From assembly GCF_003591175.1 (NCBI RefSeq), contig NZ_QYYG01000007.1, positions 124,001-188,000 of the forward strand: a DNA stretch of 64,000 nucleotides, in the 5' to 3' direction. The first letter of the stretch is position 1. The number at the start of each line of letters is the position of its first letter. Source of the stretch: Serratia inhibens. GTDB taxonomy: Bacteria; Pseudomonadota; Gammaproteobacteria; Enterobacterales; Enterobacteriaceae. Both the position numbers and the translations under genes were made by a program. Shown here one piece after another: positions 40,073 to 51,335 of this stretch. A model generated the notes under the pieces. That model made no database searches. It was not told the origin of the DNA and was given only the letters and a program-made list of their open reading frames with translations.

Positions 40073-41542
40073 TTGCGCTCACTGAGTGGTGATCTGTTAT
40101 TGCAGCGCCTCGGCGAACAGCCCGATGATAAGCTGCACAAGCGGCTGTATAACGCGATCCGCACCAGCATTTTGGACGGCAGTTTGCCGCCCTCCAGCCG
40201 CCTGCCCGCCTCGCGCGATCTGGCGCAGGAACTCAGGCTGTCACGCAACACCGTATTAACCGTTTATGAACAACTTTTGGCAGAAGGTTATGTTTTGGCA
40301 CGCGCAGGCAGCGGCACATTCGTCGCCGAAACCGTGCCGGACAGCTGTTTATCTGCCGTCAGCGCCCCCGCAGGCAGTGACGGAGAACAACGGCGCATTG
40401 AGCTGTCGGCCCGAGGATCCACCCTGCTGCATCACGCCAGCGCCAGCCCCAAACAGTGGGGCGCGTTTATCCCCGGCGTACCCGACGTCAACGCCTTTCC
40501 TCACCAGCTGTTCAGCAAGATCCAGGCGCGCATCAGCCGCCGCCCGGTCCCGCAGCGACTGACCTACAGCAATCAGGGCGGCAGCCCGGAGTTACAGCAT
40601 GCATTGGTGGACTATCTGCGCGTGGCGCGTTCGGTGCGCTGCTCGCCAGAGCAAATTTTGATTACCGAAGGTATTCATCAGGCGATAGATCTGGTGACGC
40701 GCATGCTGTGCAATCCGGGTGACGACGCGTGGATTGAAGAACCGGGTTATTGGGGGATCCGCAATATTCTGCGGATGAACGACGTGAATATCTGCCCGCT
40801 GGGGGTCGATGAGGCCGGCATGGTGCCGCCGGAGCAGCCAACCGGCTCGCCACGACTGATTTTCGTCACCCCATCGCACCAGTATCCGCTGGGATCGGTG
40901 ATGAGCCTGGCGCGGCGGCAGCGGTTGCTGGCATTGGCGCGCAACGGCGGCAGCTGGATTGTCGAAGATGACTACGACAGCGAATTCCGCTTTTCCGGCC
41001 AGCCCATCCCGGCGCTGCAAGGATTGGAAGCCGATGCGCCGGTGATTTATATCGGCACCTTCAGCAAGACGCTGTACCCGGCGCTGCGGCTGGGTTACGT
41101 GGTGCTGCCAAAACCCTTGATGACGGCGCTGAAAACCGCGCACGCCGAACTGTATCGCGGCGGACACCTGCTGATCCAGACCGCGCTGGCGCAGTTTATT
41201 CAGGAAGGCCACTACACCGCGCATATTCGCCGCATGCGGCTGCTGTATGCCCGGCGGCGGGCATTTCTGACCGCGTTGATTGAGCAGCATCTGGGCAAGC
41301 AGGCGCTGAGCGAATTCAACAACAACGCCGGGTTGCACCTGATCCTGAACCTGCCGGACGAAGCCGACGACGTGGCGATCGCCGCCGCCGCCGCCGCACG
41401 CGGCGTGCTGGTGCGGCCGCTGTCGCGTTACTATATGCTGCCCAACCACCGCCGCGGGCTGCTGATGGGCTTCGCCTGCGTGCCGGAGGAACAGATGGCC
41501 GCCGCCTTTACCCTGTTGCTGCAATGCATTACAGCGCCCTGA
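40073..41542 (+). CDS. gabR: MocR-type transcriptional regulator GabR
   Basis: 489 residues: an N-terminal GntR winged helix (about 15-80, with SRLPASRDLAQELRLSRNTV) and a C-terminal fold-type I aminotransferase-like domain. The PLP lysine is visible in YIGTFSKTLYPALRLGYV near 330. In Bacillus and related bacteria GabR uses PLP and GABA to switch on gabTD; the divergent gabT here fits that. The start is a TTG at 40073: a TGA lies in frame at 40061, a GAGGG is six bases before the TTG, and no ATG occurs early in the frame. Confidence 0.92.
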   Translation: MRSLSGDLLLQRLGEQPDDKLHKRLYNAIRTSILDGSLPPSSRLPASRDLAQELRLSRNTVLTVYEQLLAEGYVLARAGSGTFVAETVPDSCLSAVSAPAGSDGEQRRIELSARGSTLLHHASASPKQWGAFIPGVPDVNAFPHQLFSKIQARISRRPVPQRLTYSNQGGSPELQHALVDYLRVARSVRCSPEQILITEGIHQAIDLVTRMLCNPGDDAWIEEPGYWGIRNILRMNDVNICPLGVDEAGMVPPEQPTGSPRLIFVTPSHQYPLGSVMSLARRQRLLALARNGGSWIVEDDYDSEFRFSGQPIPALQGLEADAPVIYIGTFSKTLYPALRLGYVVLPKPLMTALKTAHAELYRGGHLLIQTALAQFIQEGHYTAHIRRMRLLYARRRAFLTALIEQHLGKQALSEFNNNAGLHLILNLPDEADDVAIAAAAAARGVLVRPLSRYYMLPNHRRGLLMGFACVPEEQMAAAFTLLLQCITAP

Positions 41543-43148
41543 ACTGCCAGCCCTCGTCCTGCCAGTGCAGGCGATGAGTCAGTTTCAGCGCCCGCAGGAA
41601 GGCTTCGTCGTGCGAGACCACCAGCATCGCACCGGGAAACTCCGCCAGCGCGGCCTCAATGGCCAGTGACGAAGCAAGATCCAAATGGTTGGTCGGCTCG
41701 TCCAGCAACAGCAATTGCGCCGGCTCCTTACGCCACAGCGCACAGGCCAGCGCCGCCTTCAGCCTTTCTCCACCGCTCAGCGCCGCCAACGGCAACCTGA
41801 TCCGTTCCGCACCAAGTTGCAACTGCGCCAGTTGGGTGCGCAATGCCCCCTCGGCCAGCGGAGAATCCTGCAACCCCAGCAGCGCCATCACCGATAGCCG
41901 CGAATCGAACTGCGACAGGGTTTGGTCGAGGTAAGCCATTGGCAGCGGGCAGTGAACGTGACCGGACACCGCAGCCAACTGGCCGAGAATCACCTTCAGT
42001 AACGTGGATTTTCCGCAGCCGTTCGGGCCGGTCAGCGCTACGCGCATCGGCCCGTCGATACGCATATCCAGCGGCGGCGCACTGACAAAAGGCAGTTGCA
42101 GCTGCTCGAGCACCAGTACCTGTTTGCCCGGCATCACCGCGCTGCCTGGCAGGGTCAACATCACCGGACTGTCTTCTTCCACCCGCTGGTACGCCTCGCG
42201 CACGGCGGCATCGAGGCTGCCTTTTTGGTCCTGATGCTGTTTGCGCAGCGTGCCGAGGCTCTCTTTGGCCGCCGCCTTGTAGGCCACACGTTCGAAAGAG
42301 GCGATATTCAGCGTGTCGACGGTTCTCAACGTTTGGGCTGAGCGCCGCTGGCTGATGTCGTGTTCTTTCTGCTGCCGGGCGCGAGCGCGTTTGCGCTCCT
42401 GCCGGGCATGTTCCCAGCCGGCTCGCGCCGCCTGCTGCTCCAAATCGCGCTGCCGGCGATAGTCATCGTAGTTGCCGCCATAGCTGTGCAGCCCGTCGGG
42501 CGTCAGCTCGACGATGCGCGCCATACGCGCCAGCAATTGCCGATCGTGGCTGGCAACCAGCAGCCCGCCGCGCCACTGCGCCAACTGCCGGTACAGCCAG
42601 TCGCGCCCGTCGGTATCAAGATGATTGGTCGGTTCATCCAGCAGCAAGCAATCCGCACCGCCCAGCAGCGCGCTGCACAGTGCCGCGCGCATTCGCTCCC
42701 CGCCGCTCAGGGAGCCGGCCGGCCGCAGCGGATCGAACGCCGGCAGCCCGGCTGCGGTAAAGGCGGCGTGCAGACGATCTTTCAGATCCCACTGCCCTTC
42801 CAGGCGATCGATATCGTCCGCCAACGGACGCCCCTGCTCAATGCGCGCCAGCGCGGCAAACACTTCGCCATAGCCCAGCAATTGCGCCAGCGTGATCTGC
42901 GCTGCAATCTCCGGCTGTTGCGCCACATAGGCCAGCGAAGCATGTTTTTCCACATGCCCGCCACCCGGTTGATCCAGGCCGGCGATCAGGCGCAGCAGAC
43001 GGGTTTTGCCGACGCCGTTGCGCCCAACCAGGCCACAGTGTTGTTGATCGAAAGTGAGATCCAGCGGGCCGAACAGCATTTCGCCGTTAGCAAGCTGGCA
43101 GGTCAGTTGGTGTAAAACAAAATAAGGGGATTGCGCAAAATGAGCCAT
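41529..43148 (-). CDS. ABC-F family ATPase, orphan
   Basis: 539 residues with two ABC domains and no membrane segment. Walker A sites are GLVGRNGVGKTRLL (near 41) and ALTGPNGCGKSTLL (near 364); signatures are GSLSGGERMRAAL and AALSGGERLKAAL; Walker B sites are CLLLDEPTNHLD and LLLLDEPTNHLD. ABC-F proteins act at the ribosome in translation or antibiotic protection. It is not EttA, Uup, YheS or YbiT by sequence memory, so its target is open. It overlaps the 3' end of gabR by 14 bases, tail to tail. ATG 43148 has AGGAG five bases upstream; a GTG two codons earlier is rejected. Confidence 0.88.
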   Translation of the reverse strand: MAHFAQSPYFVLHQLTCQLANGEMLFGPLDLTFDQQHCGLVGRNGVGKTRLLRLIAGLDQPGGGHVEKHASLAYVAQQPEIAAQITLAQLLGYGEVFAALARIEQGRPLADDIDRLEGQWDLKDRLHAAFTAAGLPAFDPLRPAGSLSGGERMRAALCSALLGGADCLLLDEPTNHLDTDGRDWLYRQLAQWRGGLLVASHDRQLLARMARIVELTPDGLHSYGGNYDDYRRQRDLEQQAARAGWEHARQERKRARARQQKEHDISQRRSAQTLRTVDTLNIASFERVAYKAAAKESLGTLRKQHQDQKGSLDAAVREAYQRVEEDSPVMLTLPGSAVMPGKQVLVLEQLQLPFVSAPPLDMRIDGPMRVALTGPNGCGKSTLLKVILGQLAAVSGHVHCPLPMAYLDQTLSQFDSRLSVMALLGLQDSPLAEGALRTQLAQLQLGAERIRLPLAALSGGERLKAALACALWRKEPAQLLLLDEPTNHLDLASSLAIEAALAEFPGAMLVVSHDEAFLRALKLTHRLHWQDEGWQFRAL

Positions 43149-45472
<2,324 letters not shown>

Positions 45473-45490
45473 TAAATAGCCATTCATTAA

Positions 45491-45511
45491 GGGGCGCATG
45501 CATTGCGCCCC
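45491..45511. terminator. Hairpin between fadH and rlmG
   Basis: A perfect eight-base stem GGGGCGCA / TGCGCCCC with a five-base loop lies between the convergent genes. No T-run follows on either strand, so termination strength is uncertain. Confidence 0.5.
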
Positions 45512-45518
45512 CGGTTAC

Positions 45519-46658
45519 TCAGTAACGTGCGCCGGATTTCACCGCTTTCAGGATCACAAACTTCTTGTTGGATGCCACAAGGGTGCAGTTACCAAACAGA
45601 CGCTTCAGCTTCTGGTGGTAATCCAGATGACGATTGCCGACGATGCGCAGCTCGCCGCCCACCTGCAGGCAACGCTTGGCGTCACAGAACATCTGCCAGG
45701 CGGTATGATCGGTGATCGCATGCTGCTGGTGGAACGGCGGGTTGCACAGCACTGCCTGCACGCTTTCGCGCTCAATCCCTGCCAGTGAGTTATTCACTTC
45801 AAACTGACAGCGATCCAGCTCCTGCGGCAGGTTGCGCTCCACGTTCAACTCACTGGACGCCACCGCCATGTAAGATTCATCGACAAAGCTCATCTGCGCC
45901 TGCGGGTTCTGCACCAGCGCGGCCAGGCCAATAACGCCGTTACCGCAGCCGAGATCGACAATGTGACCGTCCAGATCGTGCGGCAGATTGTCCAGGAACA
46001 GACGAGCGCCAATATCCAGGCTGCCGCGTGAGAACACGTTGGCATGGTTGTGGATCAGCCAATCGGTGCCGTCCAGCGTCCAGTTGGTGGTTTCCGGTGC
46101 CGCCGGTGGCACTATGTCCGCCACTTCGCAGTGGATCAGGCGCGCTTTCTTCCATGCCAGGCTGGTGCGCGTCGGCCCCAGCACCTTTTCAAACAGCTGC
46201 ATGGTTGAGGTGTGCACATCGCGCGCCTTGGCTCCGGCGATGATCACCGTGTCCGGCGCCACCACGTTGCGCAGCGAGCGCAGTTGCTGTTCCAGCAGCG
46301 CCAGCGCCTTGGGTATGCGGATCAACACCACTGCCGGTGATGCAGGCAGTTCGGCGAGGCTGTCCAGCAGCGTAACCTGCTCCGGATCCAGCTCATTGAG
46401 CTTCAGATTATGGCGCGTAGCCAGCTGGCTCATGTATGAATCGCTGATGCTGTAGGGCTGATGGCCGTGCAGCGCACAGGCCAGCGTACCGAAGTTGTCG
46501 TTGAAAATCAGCACCGGACGATCGCCAATGTCTACATTTTCAAGCTGTTGCAGCAGATATTCGTCTGCCGCTTCCCACGCCTGCAATTGGGTGGATTCTT
46601 CCTGTTGGGGATAACGCTCCAGCTCAAGTTGCTGTGTTCCCAGATCGAGTTGGCTCAT
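45519..46658 (-). CDS. rlmG: 23S rRNA (guanine1835-N2)-methyltransferase RlmG
   Basis: Methylates G1835 of 23S rRNA. 379 residues, as in E. coli (378). Two Rossmann-like halves: an inactive N-terminal copy and a C-terminal SAM-dependent domain with [17 protein letters not shown] near 235 and the NPPF motif in [20 protein letters not shown] near 305. In E. coli the higBA genes stand between fadH and rlmG, whereas here they stand on the other side of it. Confidence 0.95.
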   Translation of the reverse strand: MSQLDLGTQQLELERYPQQEESTQLQAWEAADEYLLQQLENVDIGDRPVLIFNDNFGTLACALHGHQPYSISDSYMSQLATRHNLKLNELDPEQVTLLDSLAELPASPAVVLIRIPKALALLEQQLRSLRNVVAPDTVIIAGAKARDVHTSTMQLFEKVLGPTRTSLAWKKARLIHCEVADIVPPAAPETTNWTLDGTDWLIHNHANVFSRGSLDIGARLFLDNLPHDLDGHIVDLGCGNGVIGLAALVQNPQAQMSFVDESYMAVASSELNVERNLPQELDRCQFEVNNSLAGIERESVQAVLCNPPFHQQHAITDHTAWQMFCDAKRCLQVGGELRIVGNRHLDYHQKLKRLFGNCTLVASNKKFVILKAVKSGARY

Positions 46659-46840
46659 TGCCCCTCCTGACTGATAAAATTTGGGCTGTTTATCCCCTAA
46701 AAACGTCCATCAGTAAAATGTTTTTTCGGATAAATTGCGCATTCACTCGCGTATCTGAAACCCAATCCCGCGTTTCTGTCCTGATAGCTATAGCATTCCT
46801 TCCGCTCACACTCTGTTGAGTTATTTTTAACCTGCCGTAA

Positions 46841-46859
46841 TGTAACTTTAAATGTTACA
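46841..46859. promoter_or_regulatory. Candidate HigA operator upstream of higBA
   Basis: A perfect TGTAAC, seven bases, GTTACA palindrome 30 bases before higB. It overlaps the area where the promoter should lie, as expected for autoregulation by the HigA antitoxin. Confidence 0.55.
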
Positions 46860-46888
46860 ATCATTCACCCAATGGAATGGGGACTCAG

Positions 46889-47179
46889 ATGATTAAATCT
46901 TTCCGGGACAGATATCTGGAAAAATTCTATCGGGAAGGCCGGCGCAATCGTTTGATTCCTTCCCCCCTTGAACGCCAATTGGCCAGAAAACTCGATATAC
47001 TGGCCGCCGCACAAAAGGAATGTGATTTACATCATCCAACCGGTAATTATTACAAACGCCTGTCCGGCCCCTTTCAAGGCTGGTCCAGCATGCGGGTTAA
47101 TATGCAATGGCGTTTAATGTTCCAATGGCGCCATGATGCCGCAGAACAGATTTATCTGGACCCACATCAAGATACCTGA
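46889..47179 (+). CDS. higB: HigB toxin
   Basis: 96-residue RelE-superfamily mRNA endonuclease of the HigB type. The visible sequence MIKSFRDRYLEKFYREGRRN and the C-terminal SMRVNMQWRLMFQWRHD are the family's conserved ends. Toxin of a type II system; cleaves mRNA in the ribosome when free. It precedes its antitoxin by 14 bases, the usual higBA order. ATG 46889 has a GGGGA site; four codons upstream from 46877 are ignored. Confidence 0.9.
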   Translation: MIKSFRDRYLEKFYREGRRNRLIPSPLERQLARKLDILAAAQKECDLHHPTGNYYKRLSGPFQGWSSMRVNMQWRLMFQWRHDAAEQIYLDPHQDT

Positions 47180-47193
47180 GCAAGGGAGAATGT

Positions 47194-47517
47194 ATGTTAG
47201 AAACCACAACCCGAAAACCCACGACAGTAGGGGAAGTGCTGCAAGAAGAGTATTTAACTCCGCTGGGTATCGGCCAGGAAGATCTGGCGAAGGTTTTGGG
47301 GGTCACTCGCGCCACGGTAAACCGCTTATGCAACGGTCATCGCCGTCTCAGCGTTGCGGAAGCCAATCTGTTTGCAGACTTGTTCGAAACCACGGCTGAT
47401 TTTTGGCTAAACCTGCAAGCAGCCCACGACCGTTGGGAAGCCAGACAGGCAAATATGCAACGTGAACGGCTGCGTCCGATTATGGAAATACTGGGGCGTA
47501 ATGTTACCCATGCATGA
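47194..47517 (+). CDS. higA: HigA antitoxin
   Basis: 107-residue XRE-type DNA-binding protein with the helix-turn-helix QEDLAKVLGVTRATVNRLCN (about 28-47). It neutralises HigB and represses the operon. The C-terminal part carries the toxin-binding region. It overlaps ygjP by eight bases. Confidence 0.9.
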   Translation: MLETTTRKPTTVGEVLQEEYLTPLGIGQEDLAKVLGVTRATVNRLCNGHRRLSVAEANLFADLFETTADFWLNLQAAHDRWEARQANMQRERLRPIMEILGRNVTHA

Positions 47518-48022
47518 AAGAGAACTGACTTACCTGCAGGGTTACCCTGAACATCTGCAAAGCCAGGTGCAGCAGTTGATCGACCAGCAGCGGCTGGGGG
47601 ATGTGCTGTTGCAGCGCTATCCGCAGGTGCATGATTGCACCACCGACAAGTCGCTTTATCAGTATACCGTCGATCTGAAAAACCAATACCTGCGCAACGC
47701 CCAGCCGCTGAGCAAAGTGGCCTACGACGGTAAAATCCAGGTGATGAAACACGCGCTTGGCATGCACACCGCCATTTCACGCGTACAGGGTGGCAAGCTG
47801 AAGGCCAAGGCAGAAATCCGCGTGGCGACGGTATTCAAGCTGGCGCCGGAGCCGTTCCTGCGCATGATCGTGGTACATGAACTGGCGCATCTGAAAGAGA
47901 AGGATCACAACAAAGCCTTCTACAGCCTGTGCTGCCATATGGAGCCGAATTACCATCAGTTGGAATTCGACACCCGACTGTACCTGACCCACCTCTCTGT
48001 CTTTGGCGATCTGTATGCATAG
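47510..48022 (+). CDS. ygjP: Metal-dependent hydrolase YgjP (M48-like, UTP pyrophosphatase)
   Basis: 170 residues with the zinc motif MIVVHELAHLKEKDHNKAF (HELAH near 125, with the downstream Glu/His ligands). E. coli YgjP has been reported as a UTP pyrophosphatase. The start is taken as ATG 47510 (MHERELTYLQGYPEHLQS); a second ATG at 47501 is an alternative. It overlaps the end of higA, so the toxin-antitoxin pair and ygjP may be read through together. In E. coli ygjP directly follows rlmG. Confidence 0.9.
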   Translation: MHERELTYLQGYPEHLQSQVQQLIDQQRLGDVLLQRYPQVHDCTTDKSLYQYTVDLKNQYLRNAQPLSKVAYDGKIQVMKHALGMHTAISRVQGGKLKAKAEIRVATVFKLAPEPFLRMIVVHELAHLKEKDHNKAFYSLCCHMEPNYHQLEFDTRLYLTHLSVFGDLYA

Positions 48023-48122
48023 CGGGATTCGCCTTCGGTAATTGCCGTGATAATCTGGTTCTTTCTACCCTGTGCCACACTTGAAATTCACAGGGTATAG
48101 GGCTTGGGAACCGGAGATATCT

Positions 48123-49103
48123 ATGATTCGCTTTGCCGTTGTTGGCACCAACTGGATTACGGAACGCTTTATCGATGCCGCACATGAAAGCGGCAAACTG
48201 AAGCTGACCGCCATCTATTCGCGCAAGCTCGAGCAAGCGCAGGCATTTGGCGCCAACTATCACGTCAGTCTGTTTTTCGATTCCCTGGAGGCGCTGGCCC
48301 AATCCGACGCCATCGATGCGGTATACATCGCCAGCCCCAATTCCCTGCATTGCCAGCAATCGCTGCTGTTCCTCAGCCATAAAAAGCACGTGATCTGCGA
48401 AAAGCCGCTGGCCTCCAACCTGCGCGAAGCAGAACAACTGGTCGCCTGCGCACGCGAAAACCAGGTGGTGCTGTTCGAAGCCTTCAAAAGCGCCCATCTG
48501 CCGAATTTCCTGACCCTGAAGCAGACGCTGCCGAAAATCGGCAGGTTGCGCAAAGCCTTTATCAACTACTGCCAATACTCTTCGCGCTATCCGCGCTATC
48601 TGGCCGGCGAGAACCCAAACACCTTTAACCCGCAGTTTTCCAATGGCTCTATCATGGACATTGGCTACTATTGCCTGGCCAGTGCCGTAGCGCTGTTTGG
48701 CGCACCAAAATCCGTGATCGCCAGCGCCGCGCTGCTGGACACCGGCGTTGATGCGCATGGAACCGCCTGCCTCAATTACGGGGATTTTGACGTAACCATT
48801 TCTCATTCCAAGGTCAGCAACTCGGATATTCCGAGCGAGATCCAGGGTGAAGAAGGGACGCTGGTCATTGATAAAATTTCGGAGTGTCAGGGTGTGGCGC
48901 TGACGCCGCGCGGTGGCAATCGTCAGGATCTGACCCAACCGCAGCATATCAATACCATGCTGTATGAGGCACAAGCCTTCGCCGAGCTGGTTGAAAAACG
49001 GCAGGTGGAACATCCGGGGTTAGAAAACTCGCTGATCGTCGCCCAGTTGCTGACCGAAATCCGCCGCCAGACCGGCGTGACCTTCCCTGCCGATGGAGAA
49101 TGA
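48123..49103 (+). CDS. ygjR: Gfo/Idh/MocA-type oxidoreductase YgjR
   Basis: 326 residues with an N-terminal Rossmann NAD(P) domain (MIRFAVVGTNWITERFIDAA) and the family EKPLASNL motif near 99, followed by the beta-sheet C-terminal domain. E. coli YgjR is uncharacterised. It precedes a class I glutamine amidotransferase by one base, so the two are coupled here. Confidence 0.92.
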   Translation: MIRFAVVGTNWITERFIDAAHESGKLKLTAIYSRKLEQAQAFGANYHVSLFFDSLEALAQSDAIDAVYIASPNSLHCQQSLLFLSHKKHVICEKPLASNLREAEQLVACARENQVVLFEAFKSAHLPNFLTLKQTLPKIGRLRKAFINYCQYSSRYPRYLAGENPNTFNPQFSNGSIMDIGYYCLASAVALFGAPKSVIASAALLDTGVDAHGTACLNYGDFDVTISHSKVSNSDIPSEIQGEEGTLVIDKISECQGVALTPRGGNRQDLTQPQHINTMLYEAQAFAELVEKRQVEHPGLENSLIVAQLLTEIRRQTGVTFPADGE

Positions 49104-49104
49104 C

Positions 49105-49836
49105 ATGAAACCGCTATTGTTGATGCAAACCGGCGATGCGCCGGAGGCAATACGTCGTGATAAAGGCAATTTCGACGGGATGTTCCTGCAACAGGGCAAC
49201 ATCGCCGCCGATCGCGTGCAAATCGTGCATCTTCCGTCAGGCGAACCGCTGCCGGCGCCGCAAAACTACGCCGGCGTGGTAATTACCGGATCCGCAGCGA
49301 TGGTCACCGAACAATTACCGTGGAGCGAGCAGGCCGCCGAGTGGCTGCGTCAGGCGATGCAGATCAAGCTACCGATTTTCGGCGCCTGTTACGGCCACCA
49401 ATTGCTGGCCTATGCGCTCGGCGGTGAAGTGGGTTACCACCCGCAAGGCATGGAAGTCGGTACGCTGGATATCGAACTGCTGCCAGACGCCGCCAACGAT
49501 CGCCGCCTGGCGATGCTGCCGCCGCATTTCAAGGCCAATCTGATCCACTCGCAAAGCGTACTGACGCCGCCTGCCGGCGCGAAGGTGCTGGCTCGCTCAC
49601 AACAGGACGCCTGTCAGATCATCAGTTATGGCGATCACGCACTGACCACCCAGTTCCATCCGGAATTTAACGGCGCGGTGATGCATCAATACCTGAGCTG
49701 GCTCGGCGAACTGTACCCCGAGCAGCAGACGGAGTATCAGCTTAAGCAACAGCAGGTTAGCGATACGCCCTTCAGCCGGTTGCTGCTGCAAGGTTTCGTC
49801 GTCAGTCTCGGCGCGCAAAAGGCCCTGGCCGGCTAG
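49105..49836 (+). CDS. Class I glutamine amidotransferase domain protein
   Basis: 243 residues. The triad is visible as Cys in PIFGACYGHQLLAYA (about 94), His and Glu in TTQFHPEFN (about 190). Such stand-alone amidotransferases act as gamma-glutamyl hydrolases or in GMP-synthase-like reactions; the substrate cannot be read. It starts one base after the ygjR stop. E. coli K-12 lacks this gene between ygjR and alx. Confidence 0.85.
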   Translation: MKPLLLMQTGDAPEAIRRDKGNFDGMFLQQGNIAADRVQIVHLPSGEPLPAPQNYAGVVITGSAAMVTEQLPWSEQAAEWLRQAMQIKLPIFGACYGHQLLAYALGGEVGYHPQGMEVGTLDIELLPDAANDRRLAMLPPHFKANLIHSQSVLTPPAGAKVLARSQQDACQIISYGDHALTTQFHPEFNGAVMHQYLSWLGELYPEQQTEYQLKQQQVSDTPFSRLLLQGFVVSLGAQKALAG

Positions 49837-49879
49837 CGTGATAAACGTTGACCGCTGACACATTTTGCATTACTTTCTG

Positions 49880-50078
49880 CGATGCAAAGGGGAGTAACTT
49901 CATTGCCGGTTAATCGTCATTACGGTGCGCAAGCATCCGGTTACCGGGCAACATGAGTGGCGGGCACTGCGGGTGCACCTTCATCAACGTTGTAAGTGAG
50001 ACCTTGCCGGAAGGCGAGGTTTGCTTGTAGCGTTCACAAAGCGGCTGGCGTCTTCCGACGTTGGCCGTTTTTGTTTTT
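49880..50078 (+). promoter_or_regulatory. yybP-ykoY / PRE Mn2+-type riboswitch leader of alx
   Basis: The conserved blocks GGGGAGTAAC and GAGACCTTGCC ... GGCGAGGTTTGC are visible at the two ends of a folded leader. E. coli alx has a pH- and Mn2+-responsive leader of this class. An intrinsic terminator follows at 50042-50078 (11-bp stem with three G-T pairs, then a T-run), the probable output switch. This explains most of the 256 bases between the amidotransferase and alx. Confidence 0.9.
50042..50078 (+). terminator. Leader terminator of alx
   Basis: CGGCTGGCGTC, loop TTCC, GACGTTGGCCG followed by TTTTTGTTTTT, directly before the alx ribosome binding site. Confidence 0.8.
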
Positions 50079-50092
50079 GAAGGATATCTCTG

Positions 50093-51067
50093 ATGATGAA
50101 TACTGTTGGCACACCTTGGTTATGGGGCAGTTTCGCCGCCATCATAGTTGTGATGCTCGCAATCGACTTACTGCTGCAGGGCCGCAAAGGCGCGCACACC
50201 ATGACGCTGAAGCAGGCCGCCAGTTGGTCGCTGGTGTGGGTCAGCCTTTCCCTGCTGTTCAACCTGGGTTTCTGGTACTACCTGAACCAAACCGCCGGGC
50301 GCGCCGTCGCCGATACGCAGGCGCTCGCCTTCCTCACCGGTTACCTGATCGAAAAAGCACTGGCGGTCGATAACGTCTTCGTCTGGCTGATGCTGTTCAG
50401 TTACTTTGCCGTTCCGGCTAACCTGCAACGACGCGTGCTGATTTTTGGCGTATTGGGCGCGATCGTGCTGCGTACCATCATGATCTTCGCCGGTAGCTGG
50501 CTGGTGACCCAGTTCCAGTGGCTGCTGTATCTGTTCGGTGCCTTCCTGCTGTTCACCGGTATCAAAATGGCGCTGGCGAAGGAAGACGATTCGGCGATTG
50601 GCGACAAGCCGCTGGTAAGGTGGCTGCGCAGCCACCTGCGCATGACCGACAACCTCGAAGGCGAACGTTTCTTCGTGCGTCGCAACGGGTTGCTGTTCGC
50701 TACGCCGCTGGTGCTGGTGTTGATCCTGGTGGAGCTGAGCGACGTGATTTTCGCGGTCGACAGCATTCCGGCCATCTTTGCCGTGACTACCGATCCGTTT
50801 ATCGTCCTGACCTCTAACCTGTTTGCCATCATGGGCCTGCGCGCCATGTATTTCCTGCTGGCCAACGTGGCGGAACGCTTCTCGATGCTGAAATACGGCC
50901 TGTCGATCATTCTGATGTTTATCGGCGTCAAGATGCTGATTATCGACTTCTTCCATATCCCGATCGGCGTTTCGCTCGGCGTGGTAGCCGGTATTCTGAC
51001 ATTAACGCTGCTGATCAATGCCTGGGTTAACCGCCGCAACGATCGCCTGGCGAATAAAGCGCCATAA
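50093..51067 (+). CDS. alx: TerC-family membrane protein Alx
   Basis: 324 residues with about nine membrane segments and the TerC motifs [17 protein letters not shown] (near 84-100) and [20 protein letters not shown] (about 231). E. coli Alx exports or helps balance manganese under alkaline pH. The first ATG of the pair is chosen because the AAGGA site is eight bases before it; the second ATG, one codon on, matches E. coli. Its leader is a riboswitch of the yybP-ykoY class. Confidence 0.95.
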   Translation: MMNTVGTPWLWGSFAAIIVVMLAIDLLLQGRKGAHTMTLKQAASWSLVWVSLSLLFNLGFWYYLNQTAGRAVADTQALAFLTGYLIEKALAVDNVFVWLMLFSYFAVPANLQRRVLIFGVLGAIVLRTIMIFAGSWLVTQFQWLLYLFGAFLLFTGIKMALAKEDDSAIGDKPLVRWLRSHLRMTDNLEGERFFVRRNGLLFATPLVLVLILVELSDVIFAVDSIPAIFAVTTDPFIVLTSNLFAIMGLRAMYFLLANVAERFSMLKYGLSIILMFIGVKMLIIDFFHIPIGVSLGVVAGILTLTLLINAWVNRRNDRLANKAP

Positions 51068-51076
51068 TCTGTTATC

Positions 51077-51095
51077 CGGGGCGCTAGCCGCCCCG
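51077..51095 (+). terminator. Possible terminator after alx
   Basis: CGGGGC ... GCCCCG hairpin nine bases after the alx stop, followed by TGATTGTTT. The T-run is broken, so it is weak. Confidence 0.4.
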
Positions 51096-51335
51096 TGATT
51101 GTTTGGCAATTCGTCCAAAACACCAAACGTTATTGCGATCACACAAATGTAGCCAGTATGTTATCAAGAGTTGATCCGTCCTCAGAATTTCACTTCCTCC
51201 CCTTTCCAACCCCATTCGTTTACTGAATACTGGTTTGGCAAACATATTTAGTTACGGATAGAAATAAAAATTGCCCGGCAGCGTTCCTGTCGAGGCAGTC
51301 AGTCTGTGCGCAACATCACCGGGAAGAAAAGCATT

